Origin: Mycobacteriales bacterium
Lineage (GTDB): Bacteria > Actinomycetota > Actinomycetes > DATLTS01
Length of the DNA stretch: 64,000 nt
Assembly (NCBI GenBank): GCA_035533475.1
Contig: DATLTS010000059.1
Location: 1 to 64,000, forward strand
Reading direction: 5' to 3'
Position numbers and translations under genes: made by a program. The notes under the pieces are model-generated. The model did no database searches. It was not told where the DNA came from and was given only the letters and a program-made list of their open reading frames with translations. This document shows, in pieces, positions 44,030 to 53,438 of this stretch. How positions within the stretch are numbered: position 1 is the stretch's first letter; each line of letters begins with the position of its first letter.

Positions 44030-45775
44030 ATGTCCGAGCAGATCACCGGGGCGCAGTCGCTCGTCCGAGCTCTCGAAGCGGTTGGAGCCGACATCGTCTT
44101 CGGCATCCCGGGGGGCGCCATCCTGCCCGCATATGACCCGCTCTTCGACTCGACGACGGTCCGGCACATCCTGGTCCGCCACGAGCAGGGCGCCGGGCAC
44201 GCGGCCGAGGGCTATGCCCAGGCGACCGGCCGGGTCGGGGTTTGCATGGCCACCAGCGGACCCGGGGCCACGAACCTCGTCACCCCGATCGCCGACGCGT
44301 ACATGGACTCCGTGCCGATCGTCGCGATCACCGGTCAGGTTCCCTCGTCCGCGATCGGCACCGACGCTTTTCAGGAAGCCGACATCTGCGGCATCACCAT
44401 GCCGATCACCAAGCACAACTATCTGGTGCAGTCGGCGGACGACATCCCGAGGGTCATCGCCGAGGCCTTCCACATCGCGTCCACGGGCCGCCCCGGCCCG
44501 GTCCTCGTCGACCTGCCCAAGGACATCCTCCAGGCAGCGACCAGCTTCGTCTGGCCGCCCACAATGGAGCTGCCCGGCTACCGGCCCACCACGAGGCCGC
44601 ATGCCCGCCAGGTTCGAGAAGCGGCCCGGATCATCTCCGGCGCCCTGCGGCCGGTGCTCTACGTGGGCGGGGGAGTGCTGAAGGCGCGGGCGGCAGCCGA
44701 ACTACGCCTACTCGCCGAGCTGACCGGGGCTCCCGTCGTCACCACGTTGATGGCCAGAGGCGCCTTCCCCGACTCCCATCCGCAGCACCTGGGCATGCCC
44801 GGTATGCACGGAGCGGTCGGGGCGGTAGGCGCGCTTCAGCGGGCCGATGTGATCGTGGCCCTCGGCGCTCGCTTCGACGACCGGGTCACCGGCAAGTTGT
44901 CGACCTTCGCCCCGCACGCGACGGTCATCCACGCCGACATCGACCCTGCGGAGATCTCGAAGAACCGAGTCGCCGACGTTCCGATCGTCGGCGACGCGCG
45001 CGAGGTCATCGCCGAGCTGGTGGTGGCGATCCGGACTGAACACTCCGAGGGTCGCCAGGCCGATCTCACGGGCTGGTGGCGGACGTTGGAGAGTTGGCGC
45101 GGCACCTACCCGCTGGGGTACGAGTCACCTACGGACGGCTCGCTGGCCCCGCAGTACGTCATCGAGCGGATCGGTGAGATCGCGGGGCCGGAGGCGCTCT
45201 ACGTCGCGGGTGTCGGGCAGCACCAGATGTGGGCGAGCCAGTTCGTCCGTTACGAGAATCCCTACACCTGGCTCAACTCCGGCGGCCTGGGGACGATGGG
45301 GTACGCGGTCCCGGCGGCCATGGGCGCCAAGGCGGGTCGACCGGACGCCCTGGTCTGGGCCATCGACGGTGACGGGTGTTTCCAGATGACCAATCAGGAG
45401 CTGGTTACCTGCGCGGTGGAAGGGATCCCGATCAAGGTTGCGGTCATCAACAACGGCAGCCTCGGCATGGTCCGCCAGTGGCAGACCCTCTTCTACGACG
45501 GGCGCTACTCCAACACCGACCTCGGGCGGCGCCGCCTGCCCGACTTCGTGCGGCTGGCCGAGGCGATGGGATGTGTCGGTCTGCGCTGCGAAACCCCGGA
45601 CTCCGTGGACGCGACGATCGAGAAGGCAATGGCCATCGACGACGCCCCGGTCGTCATCGACTTCGTCGTGCAGCCCGACGCCATGGTCTGGCCGATGGTC
45701 GCCGCGGGAACCGGAAACGACGAGATCAAGGTCGCCCGCGATCTTGCTCCGGACTGGGAGAAGGACGACCTATGA
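44030..45775 (+). CDS. ilvB: Acetolactate synthase large subunit
   Basis: The 581-residue thiamine-diphosphate enzyme condenses pyruvate with pyruvate or 2-ketobutyrate, the first common step of Val/Leu/Ile synthesis. The N-terminal [23 protein letters not shown]-type region, E52 in [14 protein letters not shown] (cofactor activation), and [19 protein letters not shown] precede the central FAD-binding domain. The ThDP/Mg motif is [12 protein letters not shown] with [11 protein letters not shown]. An ATGA overlap couples it to ilvN. The GAAGG-containing sequence before the ATG is a fair ribosome-binding site. Controlled by the attenuator upstream. Confidence 0.97.
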   Translation: MSEQITGAQSLVRALEAVGADIVFGIPGGAILPAYDPLFDSTTVRHILVRHEQGAGHAAEGYAQATGRVGVCMATSGPGATNLVTPIADAYMDSVPIVAITGQVPSSAIGTDAFQEADICGITMPITKHNYLVQSADDIPRVIAEAFHIASTGRPGPVLVDLPKDILQAATSFVWPPTMELPGYRPTTRPHARQVREAARIISGALRPVLYVGGGVLKARAAAELRLLAELTGAPVVTTLMARGAFPDSHPQHLGMPGMHGAVGAVGALQRADVIVALGARFDDRVTGKLSTFAPHATVIHADIDPAEISKNRVADVPIVGDAREVIAELVVAIRTEHSEGRQADLTGWWRTLESWRGTYPLGYESPTDGSLAPQYVIERIGEIAGPEALYVAGVGQHQMWASQFVRYENPYTWLNSGGLGTMGYAVPAAMGAKAGRPDALVWAIDGDGCFQMTNQELVTCAVEGIPIKVAVINNGSLGMVRQWQTLFYDGRYSNTDLGRRRLPDFVRLAEAMGCVGLRCETPDSVDATIEKAMAIDDAPVVIDFVVQPDAMVWPMVAAGTGNDEIKVARDLAPDWEKDDL

Positions 45776-46302
45776 CCGAAGCGCGACACACCCTTTCCGT
45801 CCTCGTCGAGAACCGCCCGGGTGTCCTGGCCCGGGTCGCGGGGCTCTTCTCCCGCCGGGGATTCAACATCGACTCCCTTGCGGTCGGGCCGACCGAGCAT
45901 TCTGACGTGTCACGGATGACCATCGTCGTGCGCGTCGATGACCTGCCGCTCGAGCAGGTGACCAAGCAGCTGAACAAACTGGTGAACGTGATCAAGATCG
46001 TTGAGCTGGCGCCGGACGCCGCAGTGCAGCGCGAGCTGCTCCTCGTCAAGGTGCGGGCCGACCTGGAGACCCGATCCCACGTGCTCGAGACCGTGCAGCT
46101 GTTCCGGGCCAAGGTGGTCGACGTGTCCGCCGACGCGGTCGCGGTCGAAGCGACCGGCACGAGCGACAAGCTCGACGCCTTGATTCGCGTTCTCGAGCCC
46201 TTCGGCATCTGTGAGCTCGTGCAGTCCGGGATGGTGGCCTTGAGCCGCGGGTCGCGCTCGATCACCGACCGGAACCTGCGAAGCGCCGAACGCACCGCCT
46301 GA
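45772..46302 (+). CDS. ilvN: Acetolactate synthase regulatory subunit
   Basis: The 176-residue small subunit carries an N-terminal ACT domain ([28 protein letters not shown]) and a second ACT-like C-terminal half ([33 protein letters not shown]). It binds valine to give feedback inhibition and activates the large subunit. The ATG overlaps the ilvB stop by 4 nt. ilvC follows after 36 nt, with its own GGAAAGGA ribosome-binding site. Confidence 0.96.
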   Translation: MTEARHTLSVLVENRPGVLARVAGLFSRRGFNIDSLAVGPTEHSDVSRMTIVVRVDDLPLEQVTKQLNKLVNVIKIVELAPDAAVQRELLLVKVRADLETRSHVLETVQLFRAKVVDVSADAVAVEATGTSDKLDALIRVLEPFGICELVQSGMVALSRGSRSITDRNLRSAERTA

Positions 46303-46338
46303 GCGCCAACCCCGATCCCAGGAAAGGACCTGCACACG

Positions 46339-47331
46339 ATGACCGAGATCTACTACGACGCGGACGCCTCGCTCGACCTGGTCAATGCCCGGAAGATCGC
46401 CGTCCTGGGCTACGGCAGCCAGGGGCACGCCCACGCCCTGTCGCTGCGTGACTCCGGGGCGGACGTCCGGATCGGCCTGCCCGAAGGTTCGGGCAGCCGG
46501 GCCGCGGCGGAGGCGGAGGGGCTGCGCGTGCTCACCCCCGAGCAGGCCTGCGCCGAGGCCGATCTGATCATGGTGCTTGCGCCGGACACCGTGCAGCGCC
46601 ATCTCTACAAGGCTGCGATCGAGCCGGCCCTGCGGCCGGGCTCCGCTCTGTTCTTCGGGCACGGCTTCAACATCCGATTCGGCTACATCACGCCCCCCGC
46701 GGGCGTCGACGTCTGCATGGTCGCGCCGAAGGGGCCGGGCCACCTGGTCCGCCGCCAGTTCGTCGAAGGCCGGGGCGTGCCGGTGCTCGTTGCGGTCGAC
46801 CAAGACGCCAGCGGGTCCGCGCTTGCGCTCACGTTGTCCTACGCCAAGGCGATCGGAGGCACCCGGGCCGGTGCGCTGCGGACCACCTTCGCCGAGGAGA
46901 CCGAGACAGACCTGTTCGGCGAGCAGGCGGTGCTCTGTGGCGGCGCTTCCGCACTCGTCCAGGCCGGCTTCGAGACCCTCGTTGAAGCTGGGTATCAGCC
47001 TGAGGTGGCGTACTTCGAGTGCCTGCACGAACTCAAGCTCATCGTGGACCTCATGTACGAGGGTGGGCTCGCCAAGATGCGCTGGTCGGTCTCGGACACG
47101 GCGGAGTACGGGGACTACACCCGCGGACCGCGGATCGTCACGGACGCGACGAAGGCGGAGATGAAGCACATCCTCGGCGAGATCCAGGACGGCGCGTTCG
47201 CGCGCGAGTGGGTGGCGGAGGACGACGCGGGACGGCCGCAGTTCACGAAGTACCGCGCCGAGGGCGCGGCCCATCCAGTCGAGCAGGTCGGCGGCCGGCT
47301 GCGCCCGCTGATGTCCTGGATCGAGCAGTAG
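46339..47331 (+). CDS. ilvC: Ketol-acid reductoisomerase
   Basis: The 330-residue class I enzyme isomerises and reduces acetolactate or acetohydroxybutyrate with NAD(P)H. The Rossmann motif is [20 protein letters not shown], and [17 protein letters not shown] and [17 protein letters not shown] line the active site and bind Mg. [23 protein letters not shown] in the knotted C-terminal domain is also diagnostic. Third gene of the ilvBNC operon. The repeated hairpin element at 47351 lies just after its stop and may terminate the operon. Confidence 0.97.
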   Translation: MTEIYYDADASLDLVNARKIAVLGYGSQGHAHALSLRDSGADVRIGLPEGSGSRAAAEAEGLRVLTPEQACAEADLIMVLAPDTVQRHLYKAAIEPALRPGSALFFGHGFNIRFGYITPPAGVDVCMVAPKGPGHLVRRQFVEGRGVPVLVAVDQDASGSALALTLSYAKAIGGTRAGALRTTFAEETETDLFGEQAVLCGGASALVQAGFETLVEAGYQPEVAYFECLHELKLIVDLMYEGGLAKMRWSVSDTAEYGDYTRGPRIVTDATKAEMKHILGEIQDGAFAREWVAEDDAGRPQFTKYRAEGAAHPVEQVGGRLRPLMSWIEQ

Positions 47332-47350
47332 CCGCCGCCCATCCCGGTGG

Positions 47351-47458
47351 CTCGCCGCGAGTGGGCGGCTTGCGCGGTGCAGACCGCCCACTCGACGCAT
47401 GGGCGATCAACACAACCGCCCACTCGACGCATGGGCGATCAACACAACCGCCCACTCG
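47351..47458. repeat. Inverted element followed by three 32-bp direct repeats
   Basis: CGAGTGGGCGG (47358-47368) is a perfect 11-bp reverse complement of CCGCCCACTCG (47384-47394) around a 15-nt loop, a strong hairpin 26 nt past the ilvC stop. CCGCCCACTCG then recurs at 47416 and 47448 with exactly 32-bp spacing, the intervening GACGCATGGGCGATCAACAC being shared. The opening GCCGCGAGTGGGCGG is also present at 25.9 kb, again just after a plus-strand gene. The final copy lies inside the C-terminal codons of the minus-strand gene ending at 47439. Confidence 0.85.
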
Positions 47459-48365
47459 GGTTGGCGATGGGCTGTCTCGCGGACGGCAACCCGGCGATGG
47501 TCGCCCTGATCGTCGCCACCATGGCGACCGGATGGCGGACGACGTCGTCCCAGGTGAAGCGCAGGATCGGGATGCCCTGGCCGGCGCCGGCGATCAGGTT
47601 GAAACGGCGGACGTCCTGCTGATGCTCGACGATCCCACCGTGGTAGCGTGCACCCTCCAGTTCGACGCCCACGCCGTCCACGAGGAAGTCCAGTCGAACC
47701 TGGCGGCCGTTCGCGGTGGGGACCAGGACTTGGGAGAGTGGCCGCATTCCAGCTTCTCTCATCCGCAGCCTGGCCAGCGTCTCGAGCACCGACTCGGCCT
47801 TCGGGTCGGCCGCCGCGAAACGTCGCCAGGCGGTAACCACGCCACGGCGTGCGCGTGCGTCGATGAGCCCAGCGGCGATCGCGTCCAGTTGGACACTGCC
47901 GGAGCGCAGCGCCGAGTCGAGTACGGCAACCGCGCCGTCACCGGACAAGCAGTGGCGGAGCACGTCGAGCACGGTCCGCAGCGGTGTCGTCGCCCGGATG
48001 CCGTCGACGACGGTGACTTCGTCCGGCCGCAGGGCTTCCCGATGAACCATCCCGCGGGCCGAGCGGTGCCCGGCGTCACCTGAGATGAACTCCAGTCGGG
48101 GCCGTAACCCGGCAACGCCAAGGACCACGGCGGCGGCCGAGCGAGCCGCGACCAGGTCGGGATTCGCGAGCTGTCGCGCCCGAATCTCGAGCGGGAAGTC
48201 CACGGTCCGGCCCGGTTCCAGGTAGACCCCGTCGATGACCCGGGTCCAGCCCATCCCAGCCAGGAACCGGTCCAGTGAGGAACGGGACCAACCCAGTCCG
48301 CGCGCCTGCCGGTACGTCACCAGCCCGCCTTGCTGGCGCGCCACGGTGAGCAACGGGGAATTCAT
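47439..48365 (-). CDS. AbiEi-like/DUF559-type protein
   Basis: The 308-residue protein has a winged-helix-like N-terminus (LTVARQQGGLVTYRQARGLGWSRSSLDRFL) typical of AbiEi-family antitoxin domains. The C-terminal part matches the Vsr-like endonuclease fold of DUF559: VRLDFLVDGVGVELEGARYH, EHQQDVRRFNLIAGAG and ILRFTWDDVV. Actinobacteria often carry several such genes singly, without an evident toxin. No AbiEii-like partner is adjacent. The last residues (NPSGRLC) are encoded by the intergenic repeat, so the end of the protein was probably shaped by repeat insertion. The ATG at 48365 has no clear ribosome-binding site; CACGCT 6 nt upstream is a possible -10. Confidence 0.75.
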   Translation of the reverse strand: MNSPLLTVARQQGGLVTYRQARGLGWSRSSLDRFLAGMGWTRVIDGVYLEPGRTVDFPLEIRARQLANPDLVAARSAAAVVLGVAGLRPRLEFISGDAGHRSARGMVHREALRPDEVTVVDGIRATTPLRTVLDVLRHCLSGDGAVAVLDSALRSGSVQLDAIAAGLIDARARRGVVTAWRRFAAADPKAESVLETLARLRMREAGMRPLSQVLVPTANGRQVRLDFLVDGVGVELEGARYHGGIVEHQQDVRRFNLIAGAGQGIPILRFTWDDVVRHPVAMVATIRATIAGLPSARQPIANPSGRLC

Positions 48366-48459
48366 CTGCCGAGCGTGCCGCGTTGCGCCGTCGCCGACGA
48401 GTGGCCGTCGCCGGATTGTGGACAGGGCCAGGGAGATCGGGGGCCGTGCAGGTGCCCGG

Positions 48460-48465
48460 TAGACT
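48460..48465 (+). promoter_or_regulatory. Candidate -10 box for serA
   Basis: TAGACT is a good actinobacterial -10 hexamer. The transcript would carry a 5' leader of about 100 nt to the TTG at 48573. No short peptide or terminator was recognised in that leader. Confidence 0.35.
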
Positions 48466-48572
48466 CAGCTCTCGAGCTCGAAGCCACCGGAGTCGAGGCC
48501 ACCGGCGACGGAGCCGGTCGCAGCGGACCTGTGGCGCTGCCGAGCGTTCCGCATCGTCCTTGAAGGTGTCTG

Positions 48573-50168
48573 TTGAGCCAGCCCATCGTCCTGATCGCCG
48601 AAGAACTCGCACCGGCAGCCCTCGCCGTGCTCGAAGCGGATTTCGAGCTGCGCCATGTCGACGGCAGTGAGCGCGCCGCGCTGCTGCCGGCCATCGCCGA
48701 CGTCGACGCGGTAATCGTCCGTAGCGCGACCCAGATCGACGCCGAAGCCCTGGCCGCTGCGCAACGGCTCAAGGTGGTCGCCCGGGCCGGTATCGGGCTC
48801 GACAACGTCGACGTCACGACGGCCACCGCCCGCGGTGTCCTGGTCGTCAACGCGCCGACGTCGAACATCGTCTCGGCTGCCGAACACGCCGTAGCTCTAC
48901 TGCTGGCCGCGGCCCGGCATATCCCCGTCGCCAATGCGAGCCTGAAGTCGGGTGAGTGGAAACGGTCCCGCTTCACCGGGACCGAAGTCACCGACAAGAC
49001 GGTAGGGGTCGTCGGCCTCGGCCGCATCGGAGTCCTCTTCGCCCAGCGCATTTCCGCCTTCGGCACTCGGCTGATCGCCTACGACCCTTACGTTCCGGCC
49101 GCCCGCGCGGCTCAGATCGGCGTGCGGCTCGTGGAGCTCGACGAGCTTCTCCGCGAGAGCGACTTCATTTCGATCCACCTGCCGAAGACACCGGAGACGC
49201 TAGGTCTGATCGGGGAGCGCGAGCTCGCACTGTGCCGCCCCGGCGTCATCATCGTGAATGCGGCCCGGGGGGGCCTGATCGACGAGCATGCCCTCGCGGT
49301 GGCGATCAAGGACGGCCGAGTGGCGGGGGCCGGGTTCGACGTCTTCGCCACCGAGCCGTGCACGGACTCGCCGCTGTTCGCCTCGGAGAGCGTTGTCGTC
49401 ACTCCACACCTGGGCGCATCGACCACCGAGGCTCAGGACAAGGCCGGCCTCGCCGTGGCGAGGTCGGTGAAGCTCGCCCTCGAGGGTGAGTTCGTCCCGG
49501 ACGCGGTCAACGTCCAGGCCGGGGGGATCGTGCCCGAGGAGGTGCGACCCGGCCTTGGCCTGATGGAGACCTTGGGCAGGGTCTTTACCGCGGTGGCGGG
49601 CGGGGTCGCCAGCAGTGTCACGGTCGAAGTTCGCGGCGAGATTGCCTCATTCGACGTCAGCGTCCTCCAACTCGCGGCGCTAAAAGGGATCTTCGCCGAT
49701 GTCGTCGAGGAGGCCGTCACCTACGTCAACGCACCGCTTCTCGCCGACGAACGCGGGCTTGCCGTGGGTCTCCTGACGGCTGCGGAGAGTCCCGATTACC
49801 GCAACCTGCTGACCATCCGAGGGACGATGCCTGACCGCGGCGAGGTTTCCGTCTCGGGGACCCTGTCGGGGCCGCGGCACATCGAGAAGCTCACCGAGGT
49901 CAACGGATTCGACCTGGACCTCGTGCCGGTGGCGCACCTGGCGTTCTTCGTGTACTCCGACCGTCCGGGCGTGGTGGGAACGGTCGGCAACGTGCTCGGG
50001 TCGGCCGGTGTGAACATCGCGAGCATGCAGGTGAGTCGCCGTTCGGCGGGCGGCGACGCGCTGATGGCCCTAACCGTGGACTCCGCCGTCCCACAGGCGA
50101 CGCTCGCTGAGATCGGCGTCTCGATCGGGTCGACAGCGACATACGCGGTCGACCTCGGCGAACGCTGA
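48573..50168 (+). CDS. serA: D-3-phosphoglycerate dehydrogenase
   Basis: The 531-residue enzyme catalyses the first step of serine synthesis. The catalytic/NAD core includes VGVVGLGRIGVLFAQRI, Arg in VIIVNAARGGLIDEHAL, Glu in DVFATEPC and His in VVTPHLGAST. The long C-terminal extension contains the allosteric substrate-binding (ASB) domain and a final ACT domain (HLAFFVYSDRPGVVGTVGNVLG), the serine-inhibited type seen in M. tuberculosis SerA1. Start is a TTG at 48573 with AAGG 7 nt upstream. The leucine leader unit begins immediately after the stop. Confidence 0.95.
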   Translation: MSQPIVLIAEELAPAALAVLEADFELRHVDGSERAALLPAIADVDAVIVRSATQIDAEALAAAQRLKVVARAGIGLDNVDVTTATARGVLVVNAPTSNIVSAAEHAVALLLAAARHIPVANASLKSGEWKRSRFTGTEVTDKTVGVVGLGRIGVLFAQRISAFGTRLIAYDPYVPAARAAQIGVRLVELDELLRESDFISIHLPKTPETLGLIGERELALCRPGVIIVNAARGGLIDEHALAVAIKDGRVAGAGFDVFATEPCTDSPLFASESVVVTPHLGASTTEAQDKAGLAVARSVKLALEGEFVPDAVNVQAGGIVPEEVRPGLGLMETLGRVFTAVAGGVASSVTVEVRGEIASFDVSVLQLAALKGIFADVVEEAVTYVNAPLLADERGLAVGLLTAAESPDYRNLLTIRGTMPDRGEVSVSGTLSGPRHIEKLTEVNGFDLDLVPVAHLAFFVYSDRPGVVGTVGNVLGSAGVNIASMQVSRRSAGGDALMALTVDSAVPQATLAEIGVSIGSTATYAVDLGER

Positions 50169-50172
50169 CGGT

Positions 50173-50178
50173 TATGCT
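50173..50178 (+). promoter_or_regulatory. -10 box of the leuA leader
   Basis: TATGCT lies 9 nt before the ATG of the leader peptide at 50188, so the transcript would have at most two or three untranslated bases. It begins 5 nt after the serA stop. Confidence 0.5.
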
Positions 50179-50187
50179 GCTCGGGTC

Positions 50188-50229
50188 ATGGACGGATTGC
50201 TGCTCCTTCGTCGCCGCGACAGGGCCTGA
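50188..50229 (+). CDS. Leucine leader peptide of leuA
   Basis: The 13-residue frame reads MDGLLLLRRRDRA with four consecutive Leu codons (TTG CTG CTC CTT, 50197-50208), followed by three Arg codons. Its stop falls in the loop of the hairpin at 50215-50249. This is the arrangement expected for leucine-controlled attenuation of 2-isopropylmalate synthase. Leucine-rich leaders upstream of leuA are known in Streptomyces. Start chosen by the -10 box just upstream. Confidence 0.8.
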   Translation: MDGLLLLRRRDRA

Positions 50230-50249
50230 TCGGCCGGCTCCCTGTCGCG
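50215..50249 (+). promoter_or_regulatory. Leader hairpin upstream of leuA
   Basis: CGCGACAGGG (50215-50224) and CCCTGTCGCG (50240-50249) form a perfect 10-bp stem overlapping the end of the leader ORF. The right arm could instead pair through CTGTCG with CGACAG (50272-50277), next to the leuA ribosome-binding site. No T-run follows, so control may be translational or Rho-linked. Confidence 0.6.
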
Positions 50250-50292
50250 GGTGAGGCGCTGGCCCCCGTCTCGACAGAGGAGCAAAGCTCAC

Positions 50293-51840
50293 ATGGACAC
50301 CACCGAACGCGTCGTCGTCTTCGACACCACCCTCCGGGACGGCGAGCAGTCACCAGGGATCGCGTACAGCGTCAGCGAGAAGGTTGAAATAGCCGAGCAG
50401 TTGGCCCGACTCGGCGTGGACGTCATCGAGGCCGGGTTCCCGGCAGCCAGCGAAGGCGACTTCGACGGCGTTCAGGCCATCTCGGAGACGGTCAAGGGGA
50501 GCGGGGTCGCGGCGCTTTGCCGGACCAGGCCCGAGGATGTCGACCGCGCCTGGCAGGCGATCCGTGGTGCCGAGCGCCCACGGATCCACACCTTCATCTC
50601 CACCTCACCGGTGCACCGCGACAAGAAGCTGCGGATGACGCGCGACCAGGTTCTGGCCGAGGCCGCCCGGGCCGTCGCTCAGGCCGCCGCGCTCTGCCCG
50701 GACGTGGAGTTCTCGGCCGAGGATGCAACCCGGACCGAGCTCGACTTCCTTGTCGAGATCTTCACGACCGTGATCGCCAACGGTGCCACGACGATCAACG
50801 TCCCGGACACCGTCGGATTCGTCCTGCCCCAGGAGTTCGTCGAGATCCTCGACCAGCTCCGCGGGCAGGTCCCCGGGGCGGATCGGGTGACCTGGAGCGT
50901 GCACTGCCACAACGACCTGGGTCTGGCCACCGCGAATTCCTTGGCCGCGCTGCGGGCCGGCGCCCGGCAGGTCGAGGTCTGCGTGAACGGGATCGGGGAA
51001 CGGGCCGGCAACGCGGCGCTCGAGGAGGTCGTGATGGCGCTTCGGACGCATCAGCCCAGTCTGGCGCTGACCACCGGTGTCGACAGCCGGGAGATCGCCC
51101 GGACCTCGCGCTTGGTATCCATGCTCTCCGGCTATCCGGTGCAGCCGAACAAAGCGGTCGTCGGCGGCAACGCCTTCAGCCATGAGAGCGGCATCCATCA
51201 GCACGGGGTCCTCATGGAGCGGACCACCTACGAGATCATGAATCCGGAGGACATCGGGCTGGCCGGCAACCGCATCGTGCTCGGCAAGCATTCCGGCCGG
51301 CACGCGTTTGTGGACGCCCTGGCGTCGCTCGGCATCCGACTCGACTCGGTCGGGCTCGATCGGGCGTTCGGCCGATTCAAGGAGCTCGCGGACCGCAAGG
51401 TCTCGTTGACCGACGCGGATCTCGTGGCCCTCGCCACCGAGGAGTCCGCGGAGGAGGTCGCAGGCGGGGTCTGGACCTTCGAGTGGTTGGCCGTGGCCGG
51501 CGGCACGGACACCGCCCCGCGGGCCACCGTGCGCCTGACCCGGTCGGAGGAGACGTCCGAGGCGGATGCCACCGGCGACGGCATGATCGATGCCGCCTGC
51601 AACGCGGTCTCCAAGGCGGTCGGTGTCGACGCGCGTCTGCTCGCGTTCCAGGTCGCGGCCGTGACGCCCGGTACCGATGCGGTGGGGGACGTCGCGGTTC
51701 AGGTGGAGGTCGCCGGCCAGCAAGTGAGCGCACGCGGCGTGTCCACCGATGTCGTCGAAGCCAGCGCCCGCGCCTTCCTGCATGCGATCAACAAGGTGGT
51801 GTCCGGGACCGCCGTCCGCCATCGCACGGACAAACCATGA
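50293..51840 (+). CDS. leuA: 2-isopropylmalate synthase
   Basis: The 515-residue enzyme condenses acetyl-CoA and 2-ketoisovalerate, the committed step to leucine. It begins with [20 protein letters not shown] and contains [16 protein letters not shown] and [18 protein letters not shown] (metal-binding His pair). The subdomain motif [15 protein letters not shown] and a C-terminal LeuA dimer/allosteric domain for leucine feedback follow. It is the shorter bacterial type, not the 640-residue form of mycobacteria. GAGGAG lies about 10 nt before the ATG. An ATGA overlap couples it to leuB. Confidence 0.95.
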   Translation: MDTTERVVVFDTTLRDGEQSPGIAYSVSEKVEIAEQLARLGVDVIEAGFPAASEGDFDGVQAISETVKGSGVAALCRTRPEDVDRAWQAIRGAERPRIHTFISTSPVHRDKKLRMTRDQVLAEAARAVAQAAALCPDVEFSAEDATRTELDFLVEIFTTVIANGATTINVPDTVGFVLPQEFVEILDQLRGQVPGADRVTWSVHCHNDLGLATANSLAALRAGARQVEVCVNGIGERAGNAALEEVVMALRTHQPSLALTTGVDSREIARTSRLVSMLSGYPVQPNKAVVGGNAFSHESGIHQHGVLMERTTYEIMNPEDIGLAGNRIVLGKHSGRHAFVDALASLGIRLDSVGLDRAFGRFKELADRKVSLTDADLVALATEESAEEVAGGVWTFEWLAVAGGTDTAPRATVRLTRSEETSEADATGDGMIDAACNAVSKAVGVDARLLAFQVAAVTPGTDAVGDVAVQVEVAGQQVSARGVSTDVVEASARAFLHAINKVVSGTAVRHRTDKP

Positions 51841-52880
51841 AGATCGCACTGGTTCCCGGCGACGGGATCGGGCCGGAAGTCGTGGCGGAGGGCGTCAAGG
51901 TGCTCTCCGCCGTGGCCGCCGCCCTGGCTCTGCCCCTCGCGACGACGAGCTACGAGCTGGGCGCTCGCCGGTGGCATGCCACTGGCGAGACGCTGCCCGA
52001 CTCGGTGCTGGCCGAGCTACGTGGGCACGACGCGATCCTGCTCGGCGCGGTCGGCGATCCGTCGGTGCCCAGCGGGGTGCTCGAGCGTGGCCTCTTGCTC
52101 CGGCTGCGGTTCGCGCTGGATCACGCGGTAAACCTTCGTCCGGTCAAGCTCTACCCAGGGGTGCGCACCCCGCTGGCCGGGATCCGGACCGAGCAGGTCG
52201 ATCTTGTGGTGGTCAGGGAGGGAACGGAAGGCCCGTACGCCGGGGTGGGCGGGGTGCTTCGCCCGGGCACGCCACAGGAGGTGGCTGCCGAGGAGAGCGT
52301 CAATACGCGCTTCGGCGTCGAGCGCGTGGTCCGGGATGCGTTCCGCCGAGCCGCCGAGCGGCCCCGGCGGCGACTGACCCTCGTGCACAAGACGAACGTC
52401 CTGACTCATGCCGGCGCGTTGTGGACTCGCACCGTCGAGGACCTGATGCCCGAATTTCCCGGTGTCGAGGTTGACTACTGCCATGTCGACGCGGCCTGCC
52501 TGTACCTGGTCACGCAACCGGAGCGGTTCGACGTACTGGTCACGGACAACCTGTTCGGCGACATCCTTACCGATCTGGGGGCCGCGATCGCCGGTGGGAT
52601 GGGGCTGGCGGCGAGCGGCAACCTCAACCTCGAGCGGAGCGCGCCGAGCATGTTCGAGCCGGTGCATGGCAGCGCGCCGGACATCGCCGGCCTCGGGGTC
52701 GCGGACCCCACCGCGGCCGTACTGAGCGTGGCACTGCTGCTCGGCCATCTAGGGCACACCGAGGCGGCGAACACGGTGGAGGCCGCGGTAGCCACAGACC
52801 TGGCCCGGCGCGGCGAATTCGCGCCCCGCAGCACGGTGGAAATCGGCGATGCGCTGGTCGAGCTCGCTCTGGCCGGATGA
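51837..52880 (+). CDS. leuB: 3-isopropylmalate dehydrogenase
   Basis: The 347-residue NAD-dependent decarboxylating dehydrogenase acts two steps after LeuA. Motifs are [15 protein letters not shown], the substrate-binding [44 protein letters not shown] and [18 protein letters not shown] (metal Asp). [16 protein letters not shown] completes the set. ATG overlaps the leuA stop by 4 nt. leuC and leuD, needed for the intervening step, are not in this window. Confidence 0.96.
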   Translation: MKIALVPGDGIGPEVVAEGVKVLSAVAAALALPLATTSYELGARRWHATGETLPDSVLAELRGHDAILLGAVGDPSVPSGVLERGLLLRLRFALDHAVNLRPVKLYPGVRTPLAGIRTEQVDLVVVREGTEGPYAGVGGVLRPGTPQEVAAEESVNTRFGVERVVRDAFRRAAERPRRRLTLVHKTNVLTHAGALWTRTVEDLMPEFPGVEVDYCHVDAACLYLVTQPERFDVLVTDNLFGDILTDLGAAIAGGMGLAASGNLNLERSAPSMFEPVHGSAPDIAGLGVADPTAAVLSVALLLGHLGHTEAANTVEAAVATDLARRGEFAPRSTVEIGDALVELALAG

Positions 52881-52883
52881 CCG

Positions 52884-53342
52884 TCAAGCCGAGCAGGCGA
52901 TCGGAACCTGAGCCCGGCTGACCTCTAGCTGGACCAGGCCGCAGAAGGTGGCCTTGCTGACCAGCCAGGTGCTGCCGACTTCTACGGCCGTGCCGGTGAG
53001 CGGCCCGAACGACGCTTTGGCGCTGAGCTGAACCGTGTAGGTCACGTTGGCCGAGCTTCCGGTGATCGTAACCGCGGTGACCTTCGACGTGACATGGCTC
53101 AACGACGGGTTTCGCTCCTGGGCGGTGATGAATGCGGTAAACGCGGTCCCGTCTTGGAGCAGAGCGACTTTCTGCGCGACGGTGCTGGCGGCCGAGAAGA
53201 ACGTCTCCCAGGCCGTTGTGACCTGCTGCTGCGCACTCGGGCCCGATTTTCCGCTACCTCCGCAGCCGGCGAGCACCAGGACCAAGCCCACTACTCCGAG
53301 CCGGCGTCCGAGCCGATGACCCGCCGTCATTCCGTGATCCAT
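52884..53342 (-). CDS. Putative lipoprotein
   Basis: The 152-residue protein has an N-terminal signal with lipobox LVLAGCGG (Cys at about residue 27), so the mature protein is probably lipid-anchored outside the membrane. A helical region (SAQQQVTTAWETFFSAA) and a beta-rich C-terminal part with TVQLSAKASFGPLTG follow, ending with two cysteines that may pair. The shape is like small NTF2-like lipoproteins of actinobacteria, an inference from pattern only. The ATG at 53342 is chosen because GGGAGG is 8 nt upstream. Convergent with leuB, 3 nt apart. Confidence 0.75.
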   Translation of the reverse strand: MDHGMTAGHRLGRRLGVVGLVLVLAGCGGSGKSGPSAQQQVTTAWETFFSAASTVAQKVALLQDGTAFTAFITAQERNPSLSHVTSKVTAVTITGSSANVTYTVQLSAKASFGPLTGTAVEVGSTWLVSKATFCGLVQLEVSRAQVPIACSA

Positions 53343-53438
53343 CCCCATGACCTCCCAGGTCCGGCGCCGAAGTCCGCTCACCGCCGATCATGCCCGTTTG
53401 CGATACTGAATACCCTGCGACCCCCCGAGGAGCCGGCG

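Noticed and set aside
45910-47400. Antisense 496-codon frame over ilvN-ilvC
   Set aside because: Shadow of two well-identified genes in a GC-rich codon context.
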